A DNA stretch of 64,000 nt from assembly GCA_016931995.1 (NCBI GenBank), contig JAFGDS010000042.1, positions 245,204 through 309,203 on the forward strand. The letters run 5' to 3'. The position numbers and the translations under genes are program-made. The notes under the pieces are model-generated. The model was not told the DNA's origin and made no database searches. It saw nothing but the letters and a program-made list of their open reading frames with translations. Source of the DNA: Pirellulales bacterium (GTDB lineage: Bacteria > Planctomycetota > Planctomycetia > Pirellulales > Thermoguttaceae). Within the stretch, counting starts at the first letter, position 1; the number at the start of each line of letters is the position of its first letter. This document shows positions 25,868-35,234 of this stretch, one piece after another.

Positions 25868-27030
25868 GCCTTATGCGGCCCGTGTTCATCACGCGGCGGT
25901 TCTGGCCCCGCTCGGATGGCGCCGGCCGCGCCATCGCCGAGTTGGCCGCGTGTCTGGCCCAACGCGGCGCGACGTGCACGGTCCTCGCGGCCGCGGACCG
26001 GCCGGGCTGGCCGGCCACGGTCCAATGCCGCGGCGCGGCCGTCGAGCGGATCGCTCCGCCCCCGCGCGACTGCCGATCGGAAATCCGTTTCGCCCGGGCG
26101 CTGGCCCAATGGCTGCGCGCCAACCGGGGCCGCTACGACGTCGTCTGCGTCTCGTCCCTCCGGCACGACGCCCTCACGACCCTGCGCGCCGTGGGCCGCG
26201 ACGCGCCGGTCGTGCTCCGGGCGGAACGCGCCGGGCCAACGGGAGACTGCTACTGGCAGATCGGGTCGCGCCGCGGAGGGCAAATCAAAAAAGCGTGCAT
26301 GAACGCGGCGGCGCTGGTCGGCGTCGGCGCCCGGACGCGCGACGAACTCGTCGCCGCCGGCTATCCCCGCAAGCGGATCCACGCCATTCCGCACGGCGTG
26401 GCCGCGCGACCGCCGCGGACGGAAGCCACCCGCGCCGACGCCCGGCGCGCCCTGGCCGAAAGCGATCCCGCGCTGGCCGTGCCGCTCGACGCGCCGCTGG
26501 TGCTCCATGCCGGACGGCTCGACACGTTGGCGCGGTTGGATGTGTTGTTGACGGCGTTCGGCGCCGTGGCGCGGCGGCGGCCGGCGGCGCGGCTCTGGCT
26601 GGCCGGCGATGGCCCGGCGCGCGCTGCCCTTGCCCAACGGCTTCGCGACGACCCATCCGGCGGAAACGTCGCGGCGCTCGGCGTGTTCGACTCGATCGAC
26701 CTGCTGTTGGACGCCGCCGACGCGTTCGTGTTGCCCTCGCCGGACGCGGATCTCCCATTGGCTCTCCTGGAAGCGATGGCGGCCGGCGTGCCCGTGGCGG
26801 CCTGCGACGCGCCGGGCAACCGCGAGGCCATGCGCGACGGCCGGCACGGCCTCTTGTTTCCACCCGGCGGCGCCGACGCCCTAGCCGCGGCGATCGAGCG
26901 TCTCCTGGATCAGCCCGATCTCGCCCAACGGCTCGGCGCCGCCGCGCGGGCCCGCGCGGCCGACGCCTTCTCGCTCGAGGCCATGGCCGACGCCTACGCC
27001 ACCCTCTTCCAGCAGCTCGCCGCCGGCTGA
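25864..27030 (+). CDS. GT4-family glycosyltransferase
   Basis: 388 residues. GT-B fold: an N-terminal domain (TRRFWPRSDGAGRAIAEL) and a C-terminal domain with PLVLHAGRLDTLARLDVLLTAF, LAGDGPARAALA and the nucleotide-sugar loop SPDADLPLALLEAMAAGVP ending in the E-x7-E type motif. Retaining GT4 enzymes transfer a sugar from a nucleotide donor. I prefer GTG 25864, which overlaps the stop of the previous gene by 4 bases and has GGAG 8 bases before it. ATG 25873 is the alternative. Translational coupling to the LptA/LptC-like gene suggests it acts on lipopolysaccharide or another surface glycan. Confidence 0.85.
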   Translation: MSLMRPVFITRRFWPRSDGAGRAIAELAACLAQRGATCTVLAAADRPGWPATVQCRGAAVERIAPPPRDCRSEIRFARALAQWLRANRGRYDVVCVSSLRHDALTTLRAVGRDAPVVLRAERAGPTGDCYWQIGSRRGGQIKKACMNAAALVGVGARTRDELVAAGYPRKRIHAIPHGVAARPPRTEATRADARRALAESDPALAVPLDAPLVLHAGRLDTLARLDVLLTAFGAVARRRPAARLWLAGDGPARAALAQRLRDDPSGGNVAALGVFDSIDLLLDAADAFVLPSPDADLPLALLEAMAAGVPVAACDAPGNREAMRDGRHGLLFPPGGADALAAAIERLLDQPDLAQRLGAAARARAADAFSLEAMADAYATLFQQLAAG

Positions 27031-27049
27031 ATCCGGGATCTCGTCGCAC

Positions 27050-28213
27050 TCAACGGTAAAGCCGATCGACGACGCCCGCGCCGCGGGGCAACACGAGGAC
27101 GAGCACGATTCGGGCGGTCCATTCGGCCGGTTTCAGGGCGAGATAGGCGGCGTCGGCCAAGACGGGATGGACGAGAATCGCGGCCAGCGCGGGGCCCAGC
27201 CGGTCGTAGACCCCGCGGCACGCCCGGTGCGCCGCCGGGCAGACCCGCGCGAGCACCAGCTCGAACGCCTTGAGCCGGCGCATCTGGTCGTTCGCCCAAA
27301 AGAGCCGCCCGGCCGCGGTCGCGCAGGCCGCCACCCGAACGCACCGCCGATGCCCCCGCGCGGCCGCCGTCGCGACGTAGCAGTCGGGAGCTTCGGTCGG
27401 CAGCTTGGCGTACTCGTCGAGCATGATGAGGATCGACCACCGCCACGCCCCGAGGTACGCCGCGAACCAGGCGACCACGCCGAGAAGCCACGCGAGCGAG
27501 AATTGGAAACGGTTCGCCTTCCGGTTGATCGCGATGCGGACGGCCGTCGCCGCGAACACGGTCAGGGTCAACGACGGAGCGAAGATGAGGGCAAGAACGT
27601 TGATCGGCGGAATAAAGATCAGCACGACGAAAATCACGACTGCCATGAAACAGGCCGCCTCCTCGCCACCGCGACGACCCATCGCGCCAAGTCCGAGGAC
27701 GACCGCCAGGGTGACGCCCGCGGCGATGACGCTCATCCCCACGTAGCCCACGCCGTCGCCGACGCCAAACGTCGCGCTCACAACGCAAACGTACTGAAGG
27801 GCCAGCAACACGCCCGTGTACACGCCGAGACGGGTCACCGCCCACGGCAGGAACCGATCGGGTTTCACGACGACCAGCGTGAACGAAACCATGCAGTACA
27901 GCAGAAGCGGGAAGAACGGCAGCGACGGCCTCCACGAGAGCAGCAACTCGGCGTAGTCGCCGAGATTGCCGGATTGCCATTGGGGACCGCTGTTGGATGC
28001 GAACAGGAAGCAAAACGGCGCGGGCGCCACGGCCAAGGTCACGAGGAGAATCCGCTGCGGCCACGACCACCACGCCGCGTCGCCGGGCGCCGACGGATCG
28101 GGCGTTTTCCCCATGTTCGCGCCCACGGAGGCGGAACCGTCCCCGTCGACGCCGTCCAGGGCGGCCGCCGGCTCCATGGCGGCGTTATCCGGCGAGGCAG
28201 AAGTGTCGCTCAT
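27050..28213 (-). CDS. Multi-pass membrane protein, DUF6688-like
   Basis: 387 residues from ATG 28213. An acidic N-terminus precedes PGDAAWWSWPQRILLVTLAVA and about six more membrane helices. Helix pairs end at RFQFSLAWLLGVVAWFAAYLGAWRWSILIMLDEYAKLPT, after which comes a C-terminal domain starting APDCYVATAAARGHRRCVRV. The CYVATAAARGH motif is what I associate with DUF6688, but I am not certain of the family. It is paralogous to the gene at 30205-31014, which ends at EEYAKLTTM and lacks this C-terminal part. No function is known. Confidence 0.6.
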   Translation of the reverse strand: MSDTSASPDNAAMEPAAALDGVDGDGSASVGANMGKTPDPSAPGDAAWWSWPQRILLVTLAVAPAPFCFLFASNSGPQWQSGNLGDYAELLLSWRPSLPFFPLLLYCMVSFTLVVVKPDRFLPWAVTRLGVYTGVLLALQYVCVVSATFGVGDGVGYVGMSVIAAGVTLAVVLGLGAMGRRGGEEAACFMAVVIFVVLIFIPPINVLALIFAPSLTLTVFAATAVRIAINRKANRFQFSLAWLLGVVAWFAAYLGAWRWSILIMLDEYAKLPTEAPDCYVATAAARGHRRCVRVAACATAAGRLFWANDQMRRLKAFELVLARVCPAAHRACRGVYDRLGPALAAILVHPVLADAAYLALKPAEWTARIVLVLVLPRGAGVVDRLYR

Positions 28214-28460
28214 CGCGTCCTTCCCGGGAAGAGGACCACGCAAGGGGAGATCGACTCCGTGCGACCGTCCACCCTGAGTATCCGTTCGCGGGGCGGGGGA
28301 GTGCAATGGGGGCGGGGGACGAGGGGTGGAGTCCGCCTCCGTGAGCCGCTTGCGGCTTCGCACCGAGAACCACCGGCCCGTATTACCGCAACGACGCACT
28401 ATGGCGTCGCCGGCCGGAGCGAGTACAATCGGAATCGGCGGCGCGCGGTTGGGCGAGCCG

Positions 28461-28540
28461 GCCGGGTGCCATGCTCACGCTTGCGTGAGCATGTTCCTTC
28501 CACGCCGCATAGCCACGCAATCGTGGCCATGGCGCCCGGC
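28461..28540. repeat. GCCATGCTCACGC palindromic repeat, copy 1
   Basis: GCCGGGTGCCATGCTCACGC-TTGCGTGAGCATG, about 12 bases, then CATAGCCACGCAATCGTGGCCATGGCGCCCGGC. Both halves are palindromes and the outer ends (GCCGGGTGCC/GGCGCCCGGC) also pair. A second copy lies at 46471-46549. Confidence 0.85.
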
Positions 28541-28550
28541 TCCGCCCACG

Positions 28551-28629
28551 CGTCATCCTGAGCGAAGCGAAGGATCTCGTTGACGTCGCGTGGCTTGTTG
28601 CCGAGGTCCTTCGCTTCGCTCAGGATGAC
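28551..28629. repeat. CATCCTGAGCGAAGCGAAGGATC inverted repeat, copy 3
   Basis: Near-perfect arms GTCATCCTGAGCGAAGCGAAGG and CCTTCGCTTCGCTCAGGATGAC with a loop of about 35 bases. It ends 45 bases before the sialidase-like gene. Confidence 0.85.
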
Positions 28630-28674
28630 CTGTCGGTTCCGGAATACACTTCCACGAAAAACAGGGTTGTGCCG

Positions 28675-29703
28675 ATGTCACACGAAAAAGTACGCCTGAC
28701 GATCGCGACGGCGTTGTTCTTGTCCGCGTTCGGTTCGCTCGCGCGGGCGGGCCAAGAGCCCCCCAAGCTGGAACTGGTCTCCGTCGAAAAGGTCTGGGAC
28801 CGCGCGCCCCACAACGCGTTTACCGACCTGGTCCGTTTCCGCAACCATTGGTACCTGGGCTTTCGCGAGGGCAAGTCGCACGGGGTGGCCGGCGCCGGCG
28901 TGGTCCGCTTGCTCCGCTCGGCCGACGGCAAGGACTGGCAATCCGTCGCCGTGTTGGACTACAAACCCGGGTGGGACGCGCGCGACGCCAAACTCAACGT
29001 CGCGCCGGACGGCCGGCTCATGCTCAACACGGCCGTCGCGCCGCTGAAATCGATCCACGAGCGGCAATCGCTCGTCTGGTTCAGCCCCGACGGCGAGGAT
29101 TGGACGGACGGCCCGCACGCCATCGGCGAGACGAACTGGTGGCTCTGGGGCGTGTGCGTGCATCCCGGCGGCAAGGTCTACGGCGCGGGCTACGGGCCGA
29201 CGACGACCCATCCGCGGACCGCGCGGCTGTACCGCGGCGCGGACGGCATTGCCTACAAGACGCTCGTGCCCACGTTCACGTCCGATCCCGAAACGAATGA
29301 GACGGCGATTCTTTTCCGCAAGGACGGCTCGGCCGTGGCACTGGTCCGCCAGGATACGGGCGAGGAGCGGTCGCTCGTGGGGACCGCGAGCGGCGACTAC
29401 ACGAAATGGACGTTCAAAGCCCTCGACAAGCGGGTAGGCGGACCCGAGCTGATCGAGCTGCCCGACGGGACCCTCCTGGCCTGCACGCGGCTGCACGCCC
29501 CGGCCGTGCGTACGTCGCTAAGCTGGATCGACCCGGAGGCCGGCCGGATCGTCGAACTCCTAAAGCTGCCCTCCGGCGGCGACACGAGCTATCCCGGCCT
29601 GGTCTGGCACGAGGGGCTTCTGTGGGTAAGCTACTACTCGAGCCACGAAGGCCGCACGAGCATCTACCTGGCCAAGGTCCGCGTGGTCCCGGCGGGGCGA
29701 TAG
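28675..29703 (+). CDS. Secreted sialidase-fold (BNR-like) protein
   Basis: 342 residues from ATG 28675 with a signal peptide (LTIATALFLSAFGSLARAG). The rest is a six-bladed propeller pattern with Asp-box-like repeats: LLRSADGKDWQSVAV, VWFSPDGEDWTDGP and AILFRKDGSAVALV. It starts with FTDLVRFRNHWYLGFREG, an Arg-containing first blade as in exo-sialidases. Such proteins remove sialic acid or related sugars, or simply bind glycans; the catalytic Tyr/Glu pair cannot be placed. There are no partners in an operon. Confidence 0.7.
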   Translation: MSHEKVRLTIATALFLSAFGSLARAGQEPPKLELVSVEKVWDRAPHNAFTDLVRFRNHWYLGFREGKSHGVAGAGVVRLLRSADGKDWQSVAVLDYKPGWDARDAKLNVAPDGRLMLNTAVAPLKSIHERQSLVWFSPDGEDWTDGPHAIGETNWWLWGVCVHPGGKVYGAGYGPTTTHPRTARLYRGADGIAYKTLVPTFTSDPETNETAILFRKDGSAVALVRQDTGEERSLVGTASGDYTKWTFKALDKRVGGPELIELPDGTLLACTRLHAPAVRTSLSWIDPEAGRIVELLKLPSGGDTSYPGLVWHEGLLWVSYYSSHEGRTSIYLAKVRVVPAGR

Positions 29704-29746
29704 ACAGACGACCGATCGGTGCAACCGTTTTTGGCGCCCCTGCCCA

Positions 29747-29996
29747 CTTCAGTGGAAACGGCAGGCACGATCCTTGCCGGCCGAGTCACATGCCTTTTCT
29801 CTAGCCCAGGCGTTTACGTCTGGGGATCGAGACGCCGAAGCCGCTTTTTTTCTCGAAGTCCCCTTCAGGGGACACGGCTTGACGAAAACCGTCGCGTAAT
29901 CGGTCCATCGCCCCTAAAGGGGCTGCGCGGAAAAAGGACACGATATTCTGATCCGCGGTCCCAGGCGTGAACGCCTGGGCTAGAGAAAAGGCGAGT
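29747..29996. repeat. MITE-like element with AGCCCAGGCGTTTACG terminal arms, copy 1
   Basis: About 250 bases. Left flank ACTTCAGTGGAAACGGCAGG ... TTGCCGGC, then CCTTTTCTCTAGCCCAGGCG. The internal boxes CCCCTTCAGGGG and CCCCTAAAGGGG are palindromic. The right arm CGCCTGGGCTAGAGAAAAGG is the inverse of the left. The second copy (41780-42013) is in opposite orientation and carries the same flank outside its other arm, so the repeated unit is larger than the palindrome. Confidence 0.85.
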
Positions 29997-30018
29997 GGAC
30001 GCCTGGGCTACAAGTCCC

Positions 30019-30152
30019 TTTTCGTGTTTTCGTCCTTTCGCGCTTTCGCGATCTCGTCGGAGTCAGCCGTGTTGAGCGATTCGACCCGGAACTCGTTTGG
30101 CACGTCGATCCAAGAGAATCACGAAAACACGAAAGGACGAAAGCACGACAGG
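30019..30152. repeat. MITE-like CACGAAAACACGAAAGG element, copy 1
   Basis: About 134 bases. Left TTTTCGTGTTTTCGTCCTTT..., core GCCGTGTTGAGCGATTCGACC, right AGAATCACGAAAACACGAAA-GGACGAAAGCACGA. The ends are imperfect inverted repeats of each other. A direct copy lies at 31118-31252, on the other side of the truncated membrane-protein gene. Confidence 0.85.
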
Positions 30153-30204
30153 CTGGCAACGTGAATTTCTGAAGAGAAGCGGGGGGTGTCTCCGATGCGC
30201 CAGG

Positions 30205-31014
30205 CTACATCGTCGTCAGCTTGGCGTATTCCTCCAACATGATGAGGATTGACCACCGCCACGCGGCGAGGTACACCGCCACGAGCGTGACCAGGCCGAA
30301 GAGCCAGGCCAGGGAGAATTGAAACCGTTTCTCTCGTCGCTCTCGCGCGATCCGCACGCCCACCATCGTGTACGCAAGCGCGGCCAACGGACCGCCGAAG
30401 ACGAATGTCATTGGCAATAGGAGGAAGACGAACAGCGGGACGCCGAACCAGATGATGGGGAAAATAAGGATGATCCCGATAGTGCCATTGCTATGGTCGC
30501 GGAACCATCGGGCCAGCCATCCAATTGCCTGGATGGACGCTAGACTGATGGCCACGGCAAGGGAGGCCAATATCAGGTATACCATCGCTTCGTCGGGACC
30601 CATCGCGACAACCAACACGCCGCAGAAGTGGACGGCCAGGCACACGCCCAGGTACACGCCCCGCCGAATTGTGTTTTGCTCGGCAAAGCGCTCGGGCCGC
30701 GCGACCGCCAGCGGGAAGCAGATCATACTGAAAAGGAAGAAGGGCAGAAACGGCAAGAACGGCTTCCACGTCAGCAAGAGCCACGCGTAGTCGCTCGTAT
30801 TGCCTGGCGGCTGGTACGGCCCAGGATTGTTTGCCAGCAGCATGGCGCCGAAGACCGCCGGCGCCGCCACGCCCATCACGAGCAGCACAACGCGCTGCGG
30901 CCACGACCACCAGGCGAAGCGATCAGATGGGTGATGGTGCCAGAAGTCCACGGCCGTGGCCAGCGGGTCCGACGGCGCGTTCGAAATCTCCGGCGGCGGG
31001 GAATGGTCGTTCAT
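30205..31014 (-). CDS. Truncated paralog of the DUF6688-like membrane protein
   Basis: 269 residues from ATG 31014. It aligns along its whole length with the protein at 27050-28213: both have WWSWPQR near the N-terminus, LLTWKPFLPFLPFFLFSM (versus LLSWRPSLPFFPLLLYCM), RFQFSLAWLFG, and LAAWRWSILIMLEEYAKL. It stops immediately after this helix, so the cytoplasmic C-terminal domain with the CYVATAAARGH motif is absent. The gene is bracketed by two direct copies of a 135-base repeat. It may be a shortened functional protein or a decaying duplicate; the reading frame is intact. Confidence 0.65.
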   Translation of the reverse strand: MNDHSPPPEISNAPSDPLATAVDFWHHHPSDRFAWWSWPQRVVLLVMGVAAPAVFGAMLLANNPGPYQPPGNTSDYAWLLLTWKPFLPFLPFFLFSMICFPLAVARPERFAEQNTIRRGVYLGVCLAVHFCGVLVVAMGPDEAMVYLILASLAVAISLASIQAIGWLARWFRDHSNGTIGIILIFPIIWFGVPLFVFLLLPMTFVFGGPLAALAYTMVGVRIARERREKRFQFSLAWLFGLVTLVAVYLAAWRWSILIMLEEYAKLTTM

Positions 31015-31117
31015 GGTGTCCACGAGGAGATAAGGTGGTCCGATTAGATGCCGCAGTCTCTCTTGAGTATCCCGTCCTCCAACAGGTTTTGGCAATGGGG
31101 CAAGCCCGTCCTGCCCG

Positions 31118-31252
31118 GTTTCGCGCTTTCGTCCTTTCGCGCTTTCGTGATCTCTTCGGAGCCAACCGTGTTGAGCGCTTCGACCCGAAGCTTCTCTTTT
31201 TCGTCGATCCAGGAGAATCACGAAAACACGAAGGTACGAAAGCACGAAAGGC
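31118..31252. repeat. MITE-like CACGAAAACACGAAAGG element, copy 2
   Basis: Same element and orientation as 30019-30152, including the core GCCGTGTTGAGCGCTTCGACC. It ends three bases before the stop codon of the SSS symporter gene, so its insertion probably shaped that gene's end. Confidence 0.85.
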
Positions 31253-31254
31253 AG

Positions 31255-32811
31255 TCACCGTGTAACGCGCCGTGAGATTGTGGCTTTACCGCGTTCTCCA
31301 TGCCCTTGGGTCGCGCGGCGCGCGGGGAGGCTGGCCAGATAACCAACCAGCACGGTGACCAGGCAGCCGACGATGTTGATCCAGAGGAAGGAGAGCTTCG
31401 GGGCGTCGGGTGGGAGGTCGCGGAAGTAGTAGGGCGCGGTGACGGCCAGCGCGGCGGCCAGGCCGGCCAGCGCGCCCAGGGCCACGCCCCGCGCGTTGGC
31501 CCGCTTGGTCAGCACGCCCAGGAGGAACACGCCCAGGATGATCCCGCCGAACAGCCCCAGGCTGACCTCGGAGATCTCCACCAGCGGATTCCGCCCGCGC
31601 TGGGCGCCGAAGAGCCAGATAATCAGCGCGGCGCAGGCGATGGCCAGGCCGCCCCAGACGACGGTGAGCGTCCGCGCGACGGCCAGCTTGCGCCGTTCGT
31701 CGGCGTCGGGGCGGATGACGCGGGCGTAGAAATCGGCGACGGAGCACGTGGCGAGGCTGTTCAGCCCGGAATCGACCGTGCTGATGGCCGCGGAGAGAAT
31801 GGCGGCGATGACGAGGCCGCCCATGCCCGGCGGAAGCTCCGTCGCGATGAAATGGGGCAGGGCGTAGTCGCCCGTCATGTTGGGCAGCGCCCGCTCCGGA
31901 TGCGTTTCGTAGAACCACATCAGCCCCAGCCCAGAGAAGTACAACAGAAACATGACGGGGATGCCCAGGACGGTTCCCCAGATCAGGCTGCGCGAGGCGC
32001 TGCGTTCGTCGCGGGTGCTCAGGTATTGTTGGATCGCGATCTGATCGGCGCCGGCCAGGGAGAGCTTGGCAAAGACGGCCGAGACGATGATCGCCCAAAA
32101 TGAAAAACGCAGGAAGGGATCGATCGAGTAGAAACTGGCTTCGCCAAGCTGGTTGAAAGCGTGCCCTCGCTCGTGGGCGTACTGCCAAATGCCCCAGAGG
32201 CTCTGCGACGGGCCCCAGGTAAGCTTCGCAAGAATGAGCAGTATGCCACCGAGCAGGATGAAGAACTGGACGGCGTTCGTCCAGATGACCGACTTCATGC
32301 CGCCGAAGGCCGTGTACGCGGTGGCCACCACGCCAACCAGCGCCACGCTGAACCAGACGGGCCAGCCCGTGACGGGTTGCAGCACCACGGCCGACGCGTA
32401 GAGCACGACCCCGAGCCAGAAGCTCCGCAACAGCAGAAAAAAGAAGCTCGTCAGTAGGCGGACCCGCAGGTCGAACCGCTGTTCGAGGTATTCGTAGGCC
32501 GTGGTGAGCGAAAGCCGGCGGAAGAATCGCACGAAGATCAACACGGCGGGCGGCACGCCCAGAAGCACGGCCACCGACTTCAAGAAGAACGTCATGCCGT
32601 TGTTGTACGCCTCGCCCGGCGCGGCGACGTAACTCGTTGCGCTGAAAAGAGCCGCGAACATGCTCAGCGCGACGGGCAGCCAGTGGAACCCTCGGCCGCC
32701 GAGAAAATAATCCGACGAGGATTTCTCGTTTCTGGCCACGGCGATGCCCAGGCCGACCACGCCGGCCAGATAGGCCACCAGAGCCGCGTAATCCCAAAAG
32801 CCGAAACCCAT
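31255..32811 (-). CDS. Sodium:solute symporter (SSS family)
   Basis: 518 residues from ATG 32811. About thirteen hydrophobic helices. Family landmarks: SSSDYFLGGRGFHWLPVALSMFAALFSATSY in the first helices, the ion-site region GGMKSVIWTNAVQFFILLGG, and STVDSGLNSLATCSVADFYAR. It imports a solute with sodium across the inner membrane. The substrate is unknown; the divergent FAD oxidoreductase and the nearby HpcH/HpaI aldolase with GntR suggest a sugar acid or other carbohydrate-derived compound. The last residues (SRRVTR) lie beside the repeat at 31118-31252. Confidence 0.88.
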   Translation of the reverse strand: MGFGFWDYAALVAYLAGVVGLGIAVARNEKSSSDYFLGGRGFHWLPVALSMFAALFSATSYVAAPGEAYNNGMTFFLKSVAVLLGVPPAVLIFVRFFRRLSLTTAYEYLEQRFDLRVRLLTSFFFLLLRSFWLGVVLYASAVVLQPVTGWPVWFSVALVGVVATAYTAFGGMKSVIWTNAVQFFILLGGILLILAKLTWGPSQSLWGIWQYAHERGHAFNQLGEASFYSIDPFLRFSFWAIIVSAVFAKLSLAGADQIAIQQYLSTRDERSASRSLIWGTVLGIPVMFLLYFSGLGLMWFYETHPERALPNMTGDYALPHFIATELPPGMGGLVIAAILSAAISTVDSGLNSLATCSVADFYARVIRPDADERRKLAVARTLTVVWGGLAIACAALIIWLFGAQRGRNPLVEISEVSLGLFGGIILGVFLLGVLTKRANARGVALGALAGLAAALAVTAPYYFRDLPPDAPKLSFLWINIVGCLVTVLVGYLASLPARRATQGHGERGKATISRRVTR

Positions 32812-32999
32812 GCGTTTTGACCTTTGCGTGTGACGATCTGCCTGGGCCGCGCTGCGCCGCGCAATAATAGTGACAAAGAGCCCGAAACGCCGCGCGCCGA
32901 CCGCGTGGATGCACTCTTGAAGCACGTCGCGGCGCACACCATAATGGGCCTTGCCGGACTCATGTGTCATACAGGGCGCTTGCGCGGGAGTCAAGTCGC

Positions 33000-35234
33000 A
33001 TGTTGCGGGAAGGACCAGCCGAACGTCGAGAGGTGTTGCGCAAACAAGTCCAAGCCGATCTGGTCGTCGTGGGCGGTGGCTTGGCGGGCGTATGCGCGAC
33101 CATCACCGCGGCCCGCGCGGGCGCGAGCGTCGTCTTGATCCAGGATCGGCCGGTGCTGGGCGGCAACGCCTCGAGCGAGGTCCGCATGCACGCGGCGGGG
33201 GCATCCGCGTCCATGTCCAACAACAACCGCTGGGCCCGCGAGGGCGGCGTCATCGACGAATTCCTCGTGGAGAACGTCTTTCGCAATCCGCGGGGCAACG
33301 CATTGCTCAGCGATGCCCTGTTGCTCGATATGGTGGTCGCCGAGCCGAACGTCACGCTGCTTTTGAACACGGCCGCGGTGGACGTGGTCAAGAGCGATCC
33401 CGCGACGATCGCCCGCGTGGTGGCCTATTGCGCGCAGAACGAGACGTTTTACGAGGCGTCGGCGCCGCTGGTGTGCGACGCGTCGGGCGACGGGATCGTG
33501 GGGTATCTGGCGGGCGCGGCGTTCCGGATGGGCGCGGAGCCGGCCGACGAATTCGGCGAGTCGCTCGCGCCCGCGCCCGACTACGGCGAACTGTTGGGCC
33601 ATACGATCTACTTCCAGTCGAAGGACGTGGGCCGGCCCGTGCCGTTCGTGCCGCCGCGGTTCGCCCTCGCGGATCTCGGCAAGATCACCCGCCTCGAGAC
33701 GATTCGGCCGGGCGTCGAGGGCCGCAAGCTCTGGTGGATCGAATACGGCGGCCATCTCGACACGATCCACGACACGGAGGCGATCAAGTGGGAGCTGTGG
33801 CGGATCGTCCACGGGATTTGGAATCACATCAAGAATTCGGGCAAGTTTCCCGAGGCCGAGACGTTCACACTGGAATGGATCGGTACCGTGCCGGGCAAAC
33901 GCGAAAGCCGGCGATTCGAAGGCCCTTACATGCTGACCCAGCGCGACGTGCTCGAGCGCCGGCCGCACGAGGACGCCGTGTCGTACGGCGGGTGGTCGCT
34001 CGATTTGCACCCGGCGGGCGGGGTGTATTCCCCGCGCCCGCCGTGCAATCAGTGGCATCCCCGGGGCGTGTACCCCATCCCGTATCGATGTCTATTCAGC
34101 CGGAACATCGGCAACTTGTTTTTCGCCGGGCGGAACATCAGCGCGTCGCACGTGGCTTTTGGATCGACGCGCGTCATGGCCACGTGCGCGCACAACGGCC
34201 AGGCGGTGGGCATGGCGGCGGCGCTGTGTCGGCGGCACAATCTCGCGCCGACGGATCTGGCGCGACCGCCCTGGATCGACCACCTGCGGCTGGAGCTGGC
34301 CCGCGGGGGCCAGTACATCCCGGGCTACTATCTTCGGGATCCGGACGACCTGGCCCGGCAGGCCAAGGTTACCGCGTCGAGCCGTTTCAAGCTCGGCTCG
34401 CTGCCGGCGGACGGCCCGATGCGCCGGCTGACCGGATCCTGGGCGATGCTGTTGCCCGCGGCGGCGGGGCCGTTTCCCCGCTTGGGGTTCCAGATGGACG
34501 TCGAGAAGCCGACGTCGCTCGTTGTGCAGCTTCGCGCGGGCGACGCGCCCGACGTCTACACGCCGGAGACCACGCTGGCGACGCGCGAGATCGCGTTATC
34601 GGCGGGCAAGGGCCAGGAGATCCGCGTCGATTTCGGCTGTTCGATCGACCAGCCGCGCTACGTGTTAGTTTGTTTGGTCGAGAACCCAAGCGTGGCGGTG
34701 CGGTACAGCCGGGCGCGGGTGACGGGCGTCGCGGCGGTGGTTCATGCCGGGGGCGACGCGTTCGAGATTTGGCATCCCCTGCCCTCGCCGAAAGGGCATC
34801 TCCTAGCGATCCGCCTGGATCCGGCCTTGGACGTTTTTGCGCCCGAGGCGGCGGTGAATGGCATCGCCCGGCCCACGTCGGGGCCGAATGCCTGGGTGGC
34901 CGACCTTTCGGATCCGCGGCCCGCGCTGCGGCTATCGTGGCCGGAACCCCGGAAGATTGGTCGCGTCGAACTGGTGTTCGACACCGATCGGGACAACCCG
35001 TTGTGTTCGGTGCTCTACGCGCACCCCGAGCGGGTCCTGCCGCAGTGCGTCCGGCGGTATCGGATTCTCGACGCGCGAGGGCGGGAGCTGGCCCGCTGCG
35101 ACGACAACCATCAGACCCGCAACACGATCCGGTTCGACCCCGCGGTGGAGACCGACATCCTCGAGATCGAGCTGGCCACCCCCGACGAGCACGTCCCAGC
35201 CGCGCTTCACGAAGTCCGGTGCTACCAGGCCTAA
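33000..35234 (+). CDS. FAD-dependent oxidoreductase (FAD_oxidored family)
   Basis: 744 residues from ATG 33000 (GGGAG 9 bases before); GTG 32964 would add 12 residues. The dinucleotide-binding motif is DLVVVGGGLAGVCATITAARAG, followed by VLIQDRPVLGGNASSEVRM and the second FAD-binding stretch NLFFAGRNISASHVAFGSTRVMATC. The C-terminal 270 residues look like beta-sandwich modules rather than part of the flavin fold. Proteins of this type are numerous in Planctomycetes and Verrucomicrobia near polysaccharide-use genes, without known substrates. Divergent from the SSS symporter across 188 bases. Confidence 0.8.
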   Translation: MLREGPAERREVLRKQVQADLVVVGGGLAGVCATITAARAGASVVLIQDRPVLGGNASSEVRMHAAGASASMSNNNRWAREGGVIDEFLVENVFRNPRGNALLSDALLLDMVVAEPNVTLLLNTAAVDVVKSDPATIARVVAYCAQNETFYEASAPLVCDASGDGIVGYLAGAAFRMGAEPADEFGESLAPAPDYGELLGHTIYFQSKDVGRPVPFVPPRFALADLGKITRLETIRPGVEGRKLWWIEYGGHLDTIHDTEAIKWELWRIVHGIWNHIKNSGKFPEAETFTLEWIGTVPGKRESRRFEGPYMLTQRDVLERRPHEDAVSYGGWSLDLHPAGGVYSPRPPCNQWHPRGVYPIPYRCLFSRNIGNLFFAGRNISASHVAFGSTRVMATCAHNGQAVGMAAALCRRHNLAPTDLARPPWIDHLRLELARGGQYIPGYYLRDPDDLARQAKVTASSRFKLGSLPADGPMRRLTGSWAMLLPAAAGPFPRLGFQMDVEKPTSLVVQLRAGDAPDVYTPETTLATREIALSAGKGQEIRVDFGCSIDQPRYVLVCLVENPSVAVRYSRARVTGVAAVVHAGGDAFEIWHPLPSPKGHLLAIRLDPALDVFAPEAAVNGIARPTSGPNAWVADLSDPRPALRLSWPEPRKIGRVELVFDTDRDNPLCSVLYAHPERVLPQCVRRYRILDARGRELARCDDNHQTRNTIRFDPAVETDILEIELATPDEHVPAALHEVRCYQA

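Larger units (their letters stand above)
28214..28674. other. Intergenic region made largely of dispersed repeats
   Basis: 461 bases between the divergent membrane-protein gene and the sialidase-like gene. It contains a GAGCCGCTTGCGGCTTCGCA element (28343-28362, repeated at 35270-35289), the CATGCTCACGC palindrome (28461-28540) and the CATCCTGAGCG inverted repeat (28551-28629). No promoter or gene could be placed with confidence. Confidence 0.6.
29704..30204. other. Intergenic region filled by two repeat elements
   Basis: 501 bases: the AGCCCAGGCGTTTACG element (29747-29996), then a partial extra arm (GGACGCCTGGGCTACAAG, 29997-30014), then the CACGAAAACACGAAAGG element (30019-30152). Nothing coding is supported. 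Confidence 0.7.
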
